Shown here piece by piece: positions 52,012 through 60,845 of a DNA stretch of 64,000 nucleotides. Source of the DNA: a virus; the IMG/VR virus record IMGVR_UViG_3300027749_000083, positions 17,742 to 81,741 of that record; one strand, given 5' to 3'. The notes beneath the pieces were generated by a model. The model was not told the origin of the DNA and did not search any database. It was given only the letters and a program-made list of their open reading frames with translations. Both the position numbers and the translations under genes were made by a program. Positions within the stretch are counted from its first letter, which is position 1. Every line of letters starts with the position of its first letter.

Positions 52012-54843
52012 ATGGCACAGTCAGCATTATTCTTGGGAACAACTCCTATTAGCCGGATTGGGATGTCATCGGCTGCAGGAAGGCCTACACCGGTAACCGT
52101 GCCGTGGACAAGACCGGCAGAATGGATGACTTTGCCCGCCGCTCCAGCACAAGGGGTGTCTGCCCTGTATGGAGTTGAAAATGGTGATGGTAATTATGTG
52201 GCAGTCTCTTGCACAACGGCATCTGGAACATATTCGGTCAATTGGGGTGATGGCACATCCTCAACAGGAGTTGCCTCCGGTGTTCAGGCTGAACATCTTT
52301 ATTCATATTCGGGCATTACAAATACTTCTACAAGTTCGACAACTCTTACAGTTGACGGCATGCGTCAATGTATTGTGACAATCACTCCCGGTTCAGGAAA
52401 TCTGACTTCCATAAATTTCAATGTAAAACACTCAAAGTCAGGATTGGTAGCGGGTATGGGAGTCAATTGGTTGGACCTGAATGTGCAGGGAGCATATTTG
52501 GCCGGTAGTGTTCCAATTGCGTTTGGCACATCAACTCAATATGTTTATTACAATTACCTGGAGCGGATTAATATTGGGACCACTGGAGTATTCACTAATA
52601 TGCTATATATGTTCCAGGGGTGCAGAGCTCTACGGAATATCATATCTCTTCCGGATGTGACATCTGTTATAAGTATGTTCAGCATGTTTCAAAACTGCTA
52701 CAGCCTTCAAACTATTCCAGCATTTCCAGGTTCAGTTGCGGCAGTTACAAATATGTCAAGTATGTTTCAAGGCTGCTCCAGCCTTCAAACAATCCCGGCA
52801 TTTCCAGGTTCAGTTGCAGCAGTTACAAATATGTCAAACATGTTTCTAAACTGCTATAGCCTTCAAACTATCCCGGCATTTCCAGGTTCAGTTGCAGCAG
52901 TTACAAGTATGTCAAGTATGTTTCAAGGCTGCTCCAGCCTTGAAACAATCCCGGCATTTCCAGGTTCAGTTGCGGCAGTTACAACTATGTCAAGTATGTT
53001 TTACGGCTGCTCCAGTCTTCAAACTATCCCGGCATTTCCAGGTTCAGTTGCGGCAGTTACAGCTATGCAAAGCATGTTTTACATCTGCTCCAGTCTTCAA
53101 ACTATTCCAGCATTTCCAGGTTCAGTTGCGGCAGTTACAAATATGCAAAACATGTTTTACAGCTGCTCCAGTCTTCAAACTATTCCAGCATTTCCAGGTT
53201 CAGTTGCGGCAGTTACAAATATGCAAAACATGTTTTACAGCTGCTCCAGTCTTCAAACTATTCCAGCATTTCCAGGTTCAGTTGCGGCAGTTACAACTAT
53301 GTCAAGTATGTTTTACGGCTGCTCCTGTCTTCAAACTATTCCAGCATTTCCAGGTTCAGTTGCGGCAGTTACAAATATGTCAAGTATGTTTCAAGGCTGC
53401 TCCAGCCTTCAAACTATCCCGGCATTTCCAGGTTCAGTTGCGGCAGTTACAACTATGTCAGCTATGTTTCTAAGCTGCTACAGTCTTCAAACTATTCCAG
53501 CATTTCCAGGTTCAGTTGCGGCAGTTACAAATATGTCAAACATGTTTTACATCTGCTCCAGTCTTCAAACTATCCCGGCATTTCCAGGTTCAGTTGCGGC
53601 AGTTACAAGTATGCAACAGATGTTTTACATCTGCTCCAGTCTTCAAACTATTCCAGCATTTCCAGGTTCAGTTGCGGCAGTTACAAGTATGCAAAACATG
53701 TTTTACAGCTGCTACAGTCTTCAAACTATTCCAGCATTAGATCTAAGTTATAATGTGGCAAAGGATCGGGCTCCCACTTTGACGGTTTACAATTGGACAT
53801 TGGGAACGGGATGGCAATACCTGACAACTCCAAATAGGCTCGATAAAAATGCCGACGGAGCATCTGCAACGACTGCGATAAATCCGGCAACCTCGACTAC
53901 AGGAGTTGCCTCTACTGGAATAATAACGGCAACAAATCATGGATTTCAAACAGGGGATCGTGTTCAGTTTTCGGCCATAACTGGTGGAGCTGGATTAACT
54001 ATTTCAGCAATTTATAAAATCAGTGCGACAAGTTTGACCTCTAGTACATTTACATTGACCGACCTTCTCGATGTGCCGGTTTCATTCTCAACAAATATAA
54101 CAGCTGGAACAATAGCCAGATATAATATTGGTATTGTAGCTTCTACTCTGTATAAGGTTACAATTGTAGTTGACTCGATATCTGGAAGCACTGCGACTTA
54201 TACTCTTGGCGGAGTTGCTGGAACTAATTTAACGTCGGCCACTACATACATTGATTACATTACGGCTTCTACTGCCGCAAAACTCATAATCACGCCAGTA
54301 GCCACCGGATTAAGGATGACGATATCATCAATTAAAATTGAAGAAGTTGTAGTTCCGACAACAATTGCAACATCAGATACATGCCTTTATGGAGTAGGGA
54401 TTACAGGAGTAAGGAGATCAATAGATTTTGGAGGTTGTAAGCTTTCAAGAGCCGGTATTTTAAATGTCTTCAATAATCTTGGAACGGCTGATGGAACTGC
54501 AGGAACTCAAACAATAAATACTGCTCTTAATTATGGTGCGGCGGATCTTGTTGCTGCAGTTGGAACATTAACGACCTCCACGTCTCCGACTATAAACACA
54601 ACGCTTGCTCATGGGCTTTCCGCAGGGGACTTCATCAGATTTTCTGCGCTTACTGGGCCTACTGGTATTGCAACGGCTACCTCTTACCAAGTGGCCGCAG
54701 CAGGACTCACGACCACGGCCTTCCAATTAGTTGATGCTGCAACCGGAACCACTCCTATAACGTATACAGGCACAATCACTGCAGGAACAGTGAATCGCTA
54801 TGATTATCAAATAGCGATAAATAAGGGATGGACTGCCACTTAA
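52012..54843 (+). CDS. Fibre/adhesin with PKD-like domain and 13+ BspA/DUF285-type repeats
   Basis: 943 residues. After an N-terminal fibre part there is a PKD-like unit (YSVNWGDGTSSTG, about 75-110). Residues about 222-585 are 13 full 26-residue repeats plus a 14th partial, of the form MSSMFQGCSSLQTIPAFPGS. This is BspA-type leucine-rich/DUF285 sequence, seen in surface adhesins. Within each repeat the core is nearly invariant and changes cluster in a few positions before and inside the MF.xC.SL stretch. C-terminal beta domains follow with two HGxxxGDxxxF-type units (TNHGFQTGDRVQFS, AHGLSAGDFIRFS). Likely a receptor-binding fibre. Confidence 0.78.
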   Translation: MAQSALFLGTTPISRIGMSSAAGRPTPVTVPWTRPAEWMTLPAAPAQGVSALYGVENGDGNYVAVSCTTASGTYSVNWGDGTSSTGVASGVQAEHLYSYSGITNTSTSSTTLTVDGMRQCIVTITPGSGNLTSINFNVKHSKSGLVAGMGVNWLDLNVQGAYLAGSVPIAFGTSTQYVYYNYLERINIGTTGVFTNMLYMFQGCRALRNIISLPDVTSVISMFSMFQNCYSLQTIPAFPGSVAAVTNMSSMFQGCSSLQTIPAFPGSVAAVTNMSNMFLNCYSLQTIPAFPGSVAAVTSMSSMFQGCSSLETIPAFPGSVAAVTTMSSMFYGCSSLQTIPAFPGSVAAVTAMQSMFYICSSLQTIPAFPGSVAAVTNMQNMFYSCSSLQTIPAFPGSVAAVTNMQNMFYSCSSLQTIPAFPGSVAAVTTMSSMFYGCSCLQTIPAFPGSVAAVTNMSSMFQGCSSLQTIPAFPGSVAAVTTMSAMFLSCYSLQTIPAFPGSVAAVTNMSNMFYICSSLQTIPAFPGSVAAVTSMQQMFYICSSLQTIPAFPGSVAAVTSMQNMFYSCYSLQTIPALDLSYNVAKDRAPTLTVYNWTLGTGWQYLTTPNRLDKNADGASATTAINPATSTTGVASTGIITATNHGFQTGDRVQFSAITGGAGLTISAIYKISATSLTSSTFTLTDLLDVPVSFSTNITAGTIARYNIGIVASTLYKVTIVVDSISGSTATYTLGGVAGTNLTSATTYIDYITASTAAKLIITPVATGLRMTISSIKIEEVVVPTTIATSDTCLYGVGITGVRRSIDFGGCKLSRAGILNVFNNLGTADGTAGTQTINTALNYGAADLVAAVGTLTTSTSPTINTTLAHGLSAGDFIRFSALTGPTGIATATSYQVAAAGLTTTAFQLVDAATGTTPITYTGTITAGTVNRYDYQIAINKGWTAT
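52675..53766 (+). repeat. 78-bp tandem repeats, 13 full copies and a diverged 14th
   Basis: Units begin at 52675 and repeat every 78 bases to 53688; a diverged copy ends at 53766. Most differences between units are in codons 2, 3, 6, 7, 9 and 26 (for example tca/caa, agt/aac/gct/cag, caa/cta/tac, ggc/aac/atc/agc). The rest is nearly identical at DNA level, indicating recent expansion or gene conversion. Confidence 0.92.
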
Positions 54844-54848
54844 ATAAT

Positions 54849-55061
54849 ATGGACACCTCAGGATTTTACAAATTTGACACATCTCTTCTCTATGGACCAA
54901 CTCTTGTTGTCTCCGCAGATTTTGAGCTATATCGCGATCAAAAAGACACCTACAATTATCCAATAAATGGATGGTACTGGTTTGATTCAGACTCAGATGC
55001 TAGATCCTTTTTTGGATTGCCCACCCTCTTCCTAGATTCATACAATTCAATATGCGAATAG
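54849..55061 (+). CDS. Small tail protein (GFYK...GLP type), C-terminus possibly frameshifted
   Basis: 70 residues from the ATG at 54849. TSGFYKFDTSLLYGPTLVVS, ELYRDQKDTYNYP, then GWYWFDSDSDARSFFGLP is a motif I associate with small phage tail proteins whose GLP is near the C-terminus. After GLP the frame gives 13 doubtful residues to a TAG. The next coding frame (+1) starts in the same place, so either this gene ends here or a frameshift at 55036-55061 joins the two. Confidence 0.55.
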   Translation: MDTSGFYKFDTSLLYGPTLVVSADFELYRDQKDTYNYPINGWYWFDSDSDARSFFGLPTLFLDSYNSICE

Positions 55062-55665
55062 CTCAACGGCCGTAGAACTTTCAAACCCAAGCCTCCAGTA
55101 CGTAGGGTATGCAGCGAATTCCGGTAATACAACGAATTTGACAATGTATTGCGGATCGGTCGGGATGTTTGTTTCAGGACCCAGAGTCTTCACTTCGAGT
55201 CCTCGATGGGCTGCCGACAATCAATTGACAATAGCGAATACTGAGACTCTGATAATGAATATCAGAAATGCGACGACTTACAATGGCATTACAAATCGAG
55301 GCGCAATAAGACTTAATAACATCTCCTTTGGGTCATCGGTCACAAATCAAACAGCCGTAATCAAGATTTATACGGGCACAGCACCCTCAGGTTCTCCCAG
55401 TTTTACTGCTGTAAAAGGAACCACGTCTGACAGAGGAGTCACCATCACAGCAGGTAATAGCATAGCCTCAGTCGATAAGGCGGGAGGTATTGTGGCGACA
55501 GGGGTGAGCTACGTATTCAGTGTCTCATTTGCCGGATCGGGGACTTCTGTTGATTTGACTCCCCACGAACTATATCTTGCTCCCGGAGAAGTGTTGTCAG
55601 TGTCTGGAACTGCAACAGGAAATATGGCTTCAAATATTTCACTCAATTGGTCCGAAGATATCTAA
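55036..55665 (+). CDS. Tail fibre-like protein lacking a clear start codon
   Basis: The +1 frame is coding from about 55036 (IQYANSSTAVELSNPSLQ...) to 55665, but its first ATG is only at 55144 and a TTG at 55138. The residues before those look genuinely coding. Thus the start is lost, non-standard, or upstream in the 54849 frame via a frameshift. The product (up to 209 residues) is beta-rich with threonine/serine repeats (TAVIKIYTGTAPSGSPS, LAPGEVLSVSGTA), like a fibre tip or fibre-bound protein. Confidence 0.55.
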   Translation: MHTIQYANSSTAVELSNPSLQYVGYAANSGNTTNLTMYCGSVGMFVSGPRVFTSSPRWAADNQLTIANTETLIMNIRNATTYNGITNRGAIRLNNISFGSSVTNQTAVIKIYTGTAPSGSPSFTAVKGTTSDRGVTITAGNSIASVDKAGGIVATGVSYVFSVSFAGSGTSVDLTPHELYLAPGEVLSVSGTATGNMASNISLNWSEDI

Positions 55666-55708
55666 TAAGAAATTTAGGAATTAATTGAGCTCTATTATTT
55701 GAAAACAT

Positions 55709-55716
55709 AATAAATA
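55709..55716 (+). promoter_or_regulatory. Late-promoter-like AATAAATA
   Basis: One-base variant of TATAAATA, 5 bases before the ATG at 55722, the spacing typical here. Confidence 0.5.
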
Positions 55717-55721
55717 GATTC

Positions 55722-56516
55722 ATGGCGGTTGCTTTTCTGACTTTATCATATTCATCCTTTACTCATTCAGAAGTGATGAGTAAATTTTTCGATACTTCCA
55801 AGAAGGATATTTTCAATCTTTATATTCATAATAAAGAACCTATTATTGATAATAATTTCTGTCAATATTCAATTCCAAATAGAATTAAGACTTCTTGGGG
55901 TCATCATTCTTTAGTACTTGCAACAATTGAGTTATTTAAAGAAGCCTTAAAAGATCCTAATAATTCTCACTTTATATTGATAAGTGATTCTCATTGTCCT
56001 TTATATAATATTGAAAAGTGTTGTGAACTAATAAAAGAAAGATATAATATATTATCTTTTACTAAATTTCCTGATGGATCTGGCGCACCAATTCATTCCA
56101 GATTCAGATATGCTTTACTTTTTAATAAAGGAAGATTTCGATTATCCAATGCATGTAAAGTACATCAATGGTTTGCTGGAACTAGAGCAGATGCAGAATT
56201 CTTTGTAAATTCATATATAGAAAATGAACGGTATTTCGTGAAAGCCCGAAATACATATACAGATGAATTTTATTTTCATCTCATGGCAAATACTTACGGG
56301 CTTCCTATACAATTTACAAACAATTGTGATGTTGAATGGTTTAGATCAACTCCAATTGATATTATATCTAAATTAGATTGTAGAGAATATCCCTATACAT
56401 ACCAAGAATTAACATCTGATACAATAAATCAGATGAGGTCAAGAGGTAATGTGTTTTGTCGAAAAATTTACAAAGACACACAAATAGATATAGAACATCT
56501 ATTTTACAGTTCATAA
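55722..56516 (+). CDS. Glycosyltransferase (Core-2/I-branching, GT14-like)
   Basis: 264 residues. It has the order of GT14 enzymes: AFLTLSYSSF at the start, NSHFILISDSHCPLYNIEKC (the family's 'ISGSDYPL' equivalent), VHQWFAGTRADAEFF, then a TYTDEFYFHLMAN acidic motif near the acceptor site (family: PDEHFFPT). It would add a sugar, likely to a phage fibre or host surface glycan. No signal or membrane segment. AT-rich like the genome, so long resident. Confidence 0.68.
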   Translation: MAVAFLTLSYSSFTHSEVMSKFFDTSKKDIFNLYIHNKEPIIDNNFCQYSIPNRIKTSWGHHSLVLATIELFKEALKDPNNSHFILISDSHCPLYNIEKCCELIKERYNILSFTKFPDGSGAPIHSRFRYALLFNKGRFRLSNACKVHQWFAGTRADAEFFVNSYIENERYFVKARNTYTDEFYFHLMANTYGLPIQFTNNCDVEWFRSTPIDIISKLDCREYPYTYQELTSDTINQMRSRGNVFCRKIYKDTQIDIEHLFYSS

Positions 56517-56517
56517 T

Positions 56518-56706
56518 TTAATCAGAAATAGATACTTGTACTTCTGCAAGTTCGTCTTTTGTTAAATGAAGTCGGGCTTTGTTTGCGGCAAAGAATACTT
56601 TGTCGTCTTCAATTTTATATACCGTAATATATTCAACCAAACCAATATTCATTTCGGCAAGAAGTTCAGTGAATGCGGGTGTAATATAGATGCGTTTGTT
56701 AATCAT
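56518..56706 (-). CDS. Small minus-strand protein (62 aa)
   Basis: 62 residues (starts MINKRIYITPAFTELLAEM), a plausible small alpha/beta protein, occupying an otherwise empty gap. It is convergent with the glycosyltransferase gene and divergent from the fibre gene at 56752. TATAAT lies two bases before the ATG on the minus strand, but I see no -35. Function unknown. Confidence 0.55.
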   Translation of the reverse strand: MINKRIYITPAFTELLAEMNIGLVEYITVYKIEDDKVFFAANKARLHLTKDELAEVQVSISD

Positions 56707-56725
56707 AAATTATATATACAAATAA

Positions 56726-56733
56726 TATAAATA
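56726..56733 (+). promoter_or_regulatory. T4-type late promoter TATAAATA
   Basis: Exact match, 18 bases before the ATG at 56752. Confidence 0.75.
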
Positions 56734-56751
56734 GATTTAGGTCTTTCTATT

Positions 56752-58317
56752 ATGTCAACATCATATATCAATTTAGGTTCTGCAGGAAGTTTTCAGCCGT
56801 CATCTGCTGAAGCTACTATAATCAAAAGTAATCTGTTTATAGGTACTGCTGCAAATTTAACGGCTACATTTAATACTGGAGGCACTAAACTAACCTTGTC
56901 GGATCCTTCAAATCCAGCACATTCGATTGATATATTTCAGACTTCTTCTTTACCTATAACATATGCTAATCAATTAAGTACTGCTCGACAATTTTTAATT
57001 ACTGGTGATATTACTTCAAGACCTATATTATTCAATGGATCTGCTCAAGTAACATTTGATACAAGTATTGCAGATAACGCAATTACGACATCAAAGATTA
57101 TCAACAATGCTGTAACATATTCAAAATTATCTGTTGGTTCTCCCTCTTGGTCTACGACTGGAAATTTATCAATCAGCAACACATCTTCTGATATTAGTTT
57201 TAATATAGGAGATAAACGATCATCTAATAATGCAGCAAGTATTAATTTTCAGACTCAGAGTTCTCCTACAGCATCTATTGCGAATTCTAGTATAGCGAGA
57301 ACTTCAGGTATTAATGGAAATTTAGTTATTACAAACACTGGGGCTGGTTCAGTTATATTACAATCGGGAGGAGCTTATAATAGAGTTCTAGTTGATCAAA
57401 ATGGCCGAGTTGGAATTGGGACAGATTTAAATGTTCTTACATATCCTTTACAAGTAGAGACTGGTACATTACAAACAAGTCCTGCAATCTATATTGCTCC
57501 TAGTACAGCTATAAATTCCAAACGGGCCGAAATCCTTTTAGGTTCTTGGAGATTATGCCAAGACACCAACTCGATTCCCACGGGATCTTTAGATTTTGGA
57601 ATTAGAAATGTTAGCGCATCTCAAGATTCTTTATATATCAATAGTACAGGCCAAGTTGGGATTGGTACTATAGCATTAACTTCTGGTGCGGATTTAACTG
57701 CGCCGGTAATTTCCGCGACAACTAATTTTGTTGGGGATATTATAGGCACGGCATCTGGTAATATAAAGAAAACCGGACCTAATTTAGTAACAATCGATAG
57801 TACTAGTTCTTCATTGCTAACAATAAAAGTTGGTTCCGATTCTGCTACAAGTCATTGGCCAATCAATGTTGCAGGAAAGGCTCTTACTGCGGGAACAGCT
57901 GATGTTGCGACTACTGCTAATTCTGTGCAGGCCTCGGCAATTACTACTAGTGCAATAGCAGATGCTGCAGTAACTGCTCCTAAATTAAGTGGTGCTCAAA
58001 CTGGAACTGCTCCAATTTATGGTGCAAGAGCCTTTGGATACTGTAGTACTCCCCCAACAACTTCAACTCCATCACTTATAGGTACATTTAAAAATATAAC
58101 GTCCATAACATGGCTTTCAACTGGTAGATATACTGTAACATTCACATCACCAATGCCTTCAACAAATTATGCAGTAATTGCTAATATAACTATTAGTTCA
58201 GGAGTGCTTACTCCTAGCATAACCTCCAGAACTGTAAATAGTTTTATTATTACAACTATTAATTACTTGGCCGGAGCTGCTAATGCGGATTCATTTGATT
58301 TTGTTGTTTTTGCATAA
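56752..58317 (+). CDS. Tail fibre protein
   Basis: 521 residues. Beta-rich throughout with fibre features: ASTARQFLITGDITSRPILF-like segment (GDIT near 85), IADNAITTSKIINNAVTYSK (typical fibre stalk repeat), GNLVITNTGAGSVILQSGG, GRVGIGT and VGIGTIA repeats. The end (VNSFIITTINYLAG, DSFDFVVFA) is a common C-terminal fibre domain. No chaperone domain seen. It resembles long-tail-fibre tip proteins. Confidence 0.72.
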   Translation: MSTSYINLGSAGSFQPSSAEATIIKSNLFIGTAANLTATFNTGGTKLTLSDPSNPAHSIDIFQTSSLPITYANQLSTARQFLITGDITSRPILFNGSAQVTFDTSIADNAITTSKIINNAVTYSKLSVGSPSWSTTGNLSISNTSSDISFNIGDKRSSNNAASINFQTQSSPTASIANSSIARTSGINGNLVITNTGAGSVILQSGGAYNRVLVDQNGRVGIGTDLNVLTYPLQVETGTLQTSPAIYIAPSTAINSKRAEILLGSWRLCQDTNSIPTGSLDFGIRNVSASQDSLYINSTGQVGIGTIALTSGADLTAPVISATTNFVGDIIGTASGNIKKTGPNLVTIDSTSSSLLTIKVGSDSATSHWPINVAGKALTAGTADVATTANSVQASAITTSAIADAAVTAPKLSGAQTGTAPIYGARAFGYCSTPPTTSTPSLIGTFKNITSITWLSTGRYTVTFTSPMPSTNYAVIANITISSGVLTPSITSRTVNSFIITTINYLAGAANADSFDFVVFA

Positions 58318-58333
58318 GCAATCTTTGTCCAAC

Positions 58334-58341
58334 TATAAATA
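58334..58341 (+). promoter_or_regulatory. T4-type late promoter TATAAATA
   Basis: Exact match 21 bases before the ATG at 58363; a CATAAATA variant follows at 58351-58358, four bases before the ATG. Confidence 0.72.
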
Positions 58342-58362
58342 ATAATATCACATAAATAAATA

Positions 58363-58686
58363 ATGGAATCTCCTACAACCCTAATACAAAAATTCCTAGA
58401 GTCAGGATGGATTATTCCATTAATTGGCGGTGGAGGCATGATAGCAAGATTATTATCAGCCGACACGACTTTTACTCTTAAGCAACAAATCAAAAAAATA
58501 GTTACTGCATCTGTGGCTTCCACTATAGCATGGTTCGTACTTGAACAAACTGATATGTCATCTCTTTCCCGAGCAGTTATCTATGGTGTTATTGGTGTTA
58601 TTTCTCCAGAGATCATTTCAGGTCTTGTTAGATTAGCAAATAAATTTGAAAAGTATCCTCAACGGTTTTTTACAAAATTTCATTAA
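58363..58686 (+). CDS. Putative holin
   Basis: 107 residues with three hydrophobic stretches: about 16-31 (GWIIPLIGGGGMIARLL), 44-60 (KKIVTASVASTIAWFVL) and 70-88 (RAVIYGVIGVISPEIISGL). A basic C-terminus (KYPQRFFTKFH) fits class I holins. A holin would release the endolysin at 44878, which has no signal peptide. Phage holins are sequence-diverse, so the call rests on size and topology only. It is followed after 11 bases by another membrane protein. Confidence 0.55.
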   Translation: MESPTTLIQKFLESGWIIPLIGGGGMIARLLSADTTFTLKQQIKKIVTASVASTIAWFVLEQTDMSSLSRAVIYGVIGVISPEIISGLVRLANKFEKYPQRFFTKFH

Positions 58687-58697
58687 CAAAATATATT

Positions 58698-59360
58698 ATG
58701 AATAAACGAGTTTTAATTTTTCTTTTGGCTTTTATTATAGGCGTCTTTACATATGCTGGTTATAGAAATGTAGTGATAAGTGATTCTGAAATTACGAAAG
58801 AATTGCATCATACATATGATTTAGCTCATGAGTTGAGTATTGCTTATGTTTGGTATGATATATCAATTGGAGATATCATAGCACGATATTCTGCCGGTTC
58901 TATTGATAAATCTGAAATGATTAAACAGATAGAATTAGGTAAAGCTAAATGTCATGAACATCTTGTAGCATATGCAAAAGAGTCGAAGTCTTATGAGTCA
59001 CTTCAAATGGGGATTTTGTATACCCAAGATTCATCTATAGATGAAGCAATTACAAAAATAATCAATGATGTGGATAACCCTGAATCTATTGATTGTAAAG
59101 TAACAGCTTTATATAATACCACTCGTGAGATTTTAGAAACTATAAATTATATCATTACAACTCGATCTAGATATATTGAATGTCTTGACACCAATATACA
59201 AAAAGATAATATGCATATTAGAGATTATTTAATTAATTCATTTACTATGTCATTGGTCTTATTCATGGCGTCATTCATGAAACTTAAAAACCTTGAAACT
59301 CCAAATACTACACCAAGCTCACATCATCCTCATAAACATACTAAGGAAATTCCAGTATAA
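58698..59360 (+). CDS. Membrane protein with two spans and a large periplasmic loop
   Basis: 220 residues: span at about 4-20 (VLIFLLAFIIGVFTYAG), a loop of about 155 residues with helical, charged sequence, a span at about 178-195 (LINSFTMSLVLFMASF), and a histidine-rich tail (SSHHPHKHTK). Next to the holin-like gene, a role in lysis control (antiholin or spanin-like) is possible, but I recognise no family. Confidence 0.6.
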   Translation: MNKRVLIFLLAFIIGVFTYAGYRNVVISDSEITKELHHTYDLAHELSIAYVWYDISIGDIIARYSAGSIDKSEMIKQIELGKAKCHEHLVAYAKESKSYESLQMGILYTQDSSIDEAITKIINDVDNPESIDCKVTALYNTTREILETINYIITTRSRYIECLDTNIQKDNMHIRDYLINSFTMSLVLFMASFMKLKNLETPNTTPSSHHPHKHTKEIPV

Positions 59361-59363
59361 ATA
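59356..59363 (+). promoter_or_regulatory. T4-type late promoter TATAAATA
   Basis: Exact match overlapping the previous stop codon, 7 bases before the ATG at 59371. Confidence 0.8.
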
Positions 59364-59370
59364 ATTTCAT

Positions 59371-59676
59371 ATGAACAGAACTAATACTTACATTACAAGC
59401 GTTCTTCGCAATATCAATTCGGCACTTCGTTATGAAGCTGTGACTTATATCAGTGGTGAATATATTCCGGATTATAACATGAATTGGGAAGCTGAAACTC
59501 CAGCGCCATTTACGCCTTTCAAAGGGTTACATATTTCAGTTCCTGGAAATGTGGCTATCCGAGGAGTTGATAATAATGTCGTAGTGCTTACTTTGCCTAT
59601 TGGTTGTTGGCCTTATGGCGGCATTGGTATTCTTCAATCTGGAACTACTTCAACTGGCATAGTTGCTTTATTTTAA
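59371..59676 (+). CDS. Hypothetical virion-type protein
   Basis: 101 residues, beta-rich and tyrosine/proline-rich (FTPFKGLHISVPGNVAIRGV, VVLTLPIGCWPYGGIGIL). Expressed from its own late box. Followed after four bases by a gene starting with GTG. Probably a small structural protein; family not recognised. Confidence 0.58.
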   Translation: MNRTNTYITSVLRNINSALRYEAVTYISGEYIPDYNMNWEAETPAPFTPFKGLHISVPGNVAIRGVDNNVVVLTLPIGCWPYGGIGILQSGTTSTGIVALF

Positions 59677-59680
59677 TATT

Positions 59681-60526
59681 GTGCAGTTAGGACTTCAATT
59701 ATCAGTCGCGTATCCATCAACATTTGTTGATCTAGATGCTGCAGCATATTCTATAACTGTTGCTAAAGCATTAGGTGTTAATCAATTAACGACAGTTCAG
59801 CAAAATGCAATCAATACATTTGTAAAAGCTGAGAAGATTGCAAATAGATGGTATACACATAAACGATTATTCCTTCATGGGTGGAATAAACAGGCCGCAA
59901 ATGCCATTGATATGATAACATGTTCTAGTGGTATATTTTCAGGCTCTGTTATACCATCTCTTGGATATGTTCAATCTAGTGCAGGAACTGGGTATTTTAA
60001 TACAGGAACATCAATGAATACCTTAGGTTTAACTGATGCAAATTTTTCATTGGGAGTTTTAGTTTATACTCCATCAACTATTTCGGGTTCTGCATTTATA
60101 GGAGCTGCATCTGTTTCAAATAATATATATAAAATTTCAGCAGCAAATTCTACAAATCTTCAATACACTTATGGAAATTCAATATCACAATTACCATCAG
60201 TTGTTCAATCAAACCAAATTGGGGTGATATTAGAATCATATGCTAATGGTTTTGCATATTTGTATCAAAATGGAGATGTTGGTTCAGGATTAACTAGTCT
60301 TTTATATCAAGCTGCATATGCTCCTTCTATAGTTGCAGCAAATACATCTTCAGTTTATGTTATGGCATATAATGCTGCTGGTACACCTTCGGCATTTTCA
60401 AATGCTACAATAGGAGCAAGTTATATCGGTAATTCTATGTCACAAGCCAATGCGGCTCAGTTTACTGATAATCTCAGAATACTTTGGGAATCAATTTGGT
60501 CATTATCATTGGGAGCTATGGCATAA
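59681..60526 (+). CDS. Putative structural protein, lectin-like domain, GTG start
   Basis: About 281 residues from the GTG at 59681; upstream TTG codons would overlap the previous gene. Residues about 1-50 (AYPSTFVDLDAAAYSITVAK, VQQNAINTFVKAEK) are an alpha-helical start; the rest is beta-rich (LGYVQSSAGTGYFNTGTSM, FSLGVLVYTPSTISG), like concanavalin-type domains in tail proteins. Function inferred only from fold-like pattern and late position. Confidence 0.58.
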   Translation: MQLGLQLSVAYPSTFVDLDAAAYSITVAKALGVNQLTTVQQNAINTFVKAEKIANRWYTHKRLFLHGWNKQAANAIDMITCSSGIFSGSVIPSLGYVQSSAGTGYFNTGTSMNTLGLTDANFSLGVLVYTPSTISGSAFIGAASVSNNIYKISAANSTNLQYTYGNSISQLPSVVQSNQIGVILESYANGFAYLYQNGDVGSGLTSLLYQAAYAPSIVAANTSSVYVMAYNAAGTPSAFSNATIGASYIGNSMSQANAAQFTDNLRILWESIWSLSLGAMA

Positions 60527-60529
60527 ATT

Positions 60530-60823
60530 ATGTTAGGATTCATTACCACAAAAGAAATAATAGATTCAGCAAATGAAGATTTATTTTCCTCATTTGTTGA
60601 ACAAGATATTAATCCTTTTATATCTTTGGGATATAGAGAATTAATTGTAGGCGGTGTATTTTTGCCCATGGAAGATTTATATTTACAGATGCCGTGTATT
60701 GATACTAAGAAATTAATTGATCTTATCCCTATTATAGAGTTAATCAATCTTCTGGGTGGGCTGAATGCTCGAATTGATAAATCAATAGAGGATTTTATTC
60801 CTATTCCAGATATTTCACAATAA
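60530..60823 (+). CDS. Hypothetical protein
   Basis: 97 acidic residues (GFITTKEIIDSANEDLFSSF, ...LIDLIPIIELINLLGGLNA) predicted helical. Three bases after the preceding gene, so co-transcribed with it. Followed by a late box. Family not recognised. Confidence 0.6.
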   Translation: MLGFITTKEIIDSANEDLFSSFVEQDINPFISLGYRELIVGGVFLPMEDLYLQMPCIDTKKLIDLIPIIELINLLGGLNARIDKSIEDFIPIPDISQ

Positions 60824-60830
60824 ATGATAC

Positions 60831-60838
60831 TATAAATA
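60831..60838 (+). promoter_or_regulatory. T4-type late promoter TATAAATA
   Basis: Exact match, 7 bases before the lipoprotein ATG at 60846. Confidence 0.8.
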
Positions 60839-60845
60839 CAATTAT

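Noticed and set aside
52892-53473. 193-codon ORF in a shifted frame across the 78-bp repeats
   Set aside because: Open only because the repeat lacks stops in that frame; the product simply repeats QVQLRQLQ-type text.
52675-53766. Regular repeats considered as a CRISPR array
   Set aside because: Units are contiguous and in frame with a coding region; there are no unique spacers.
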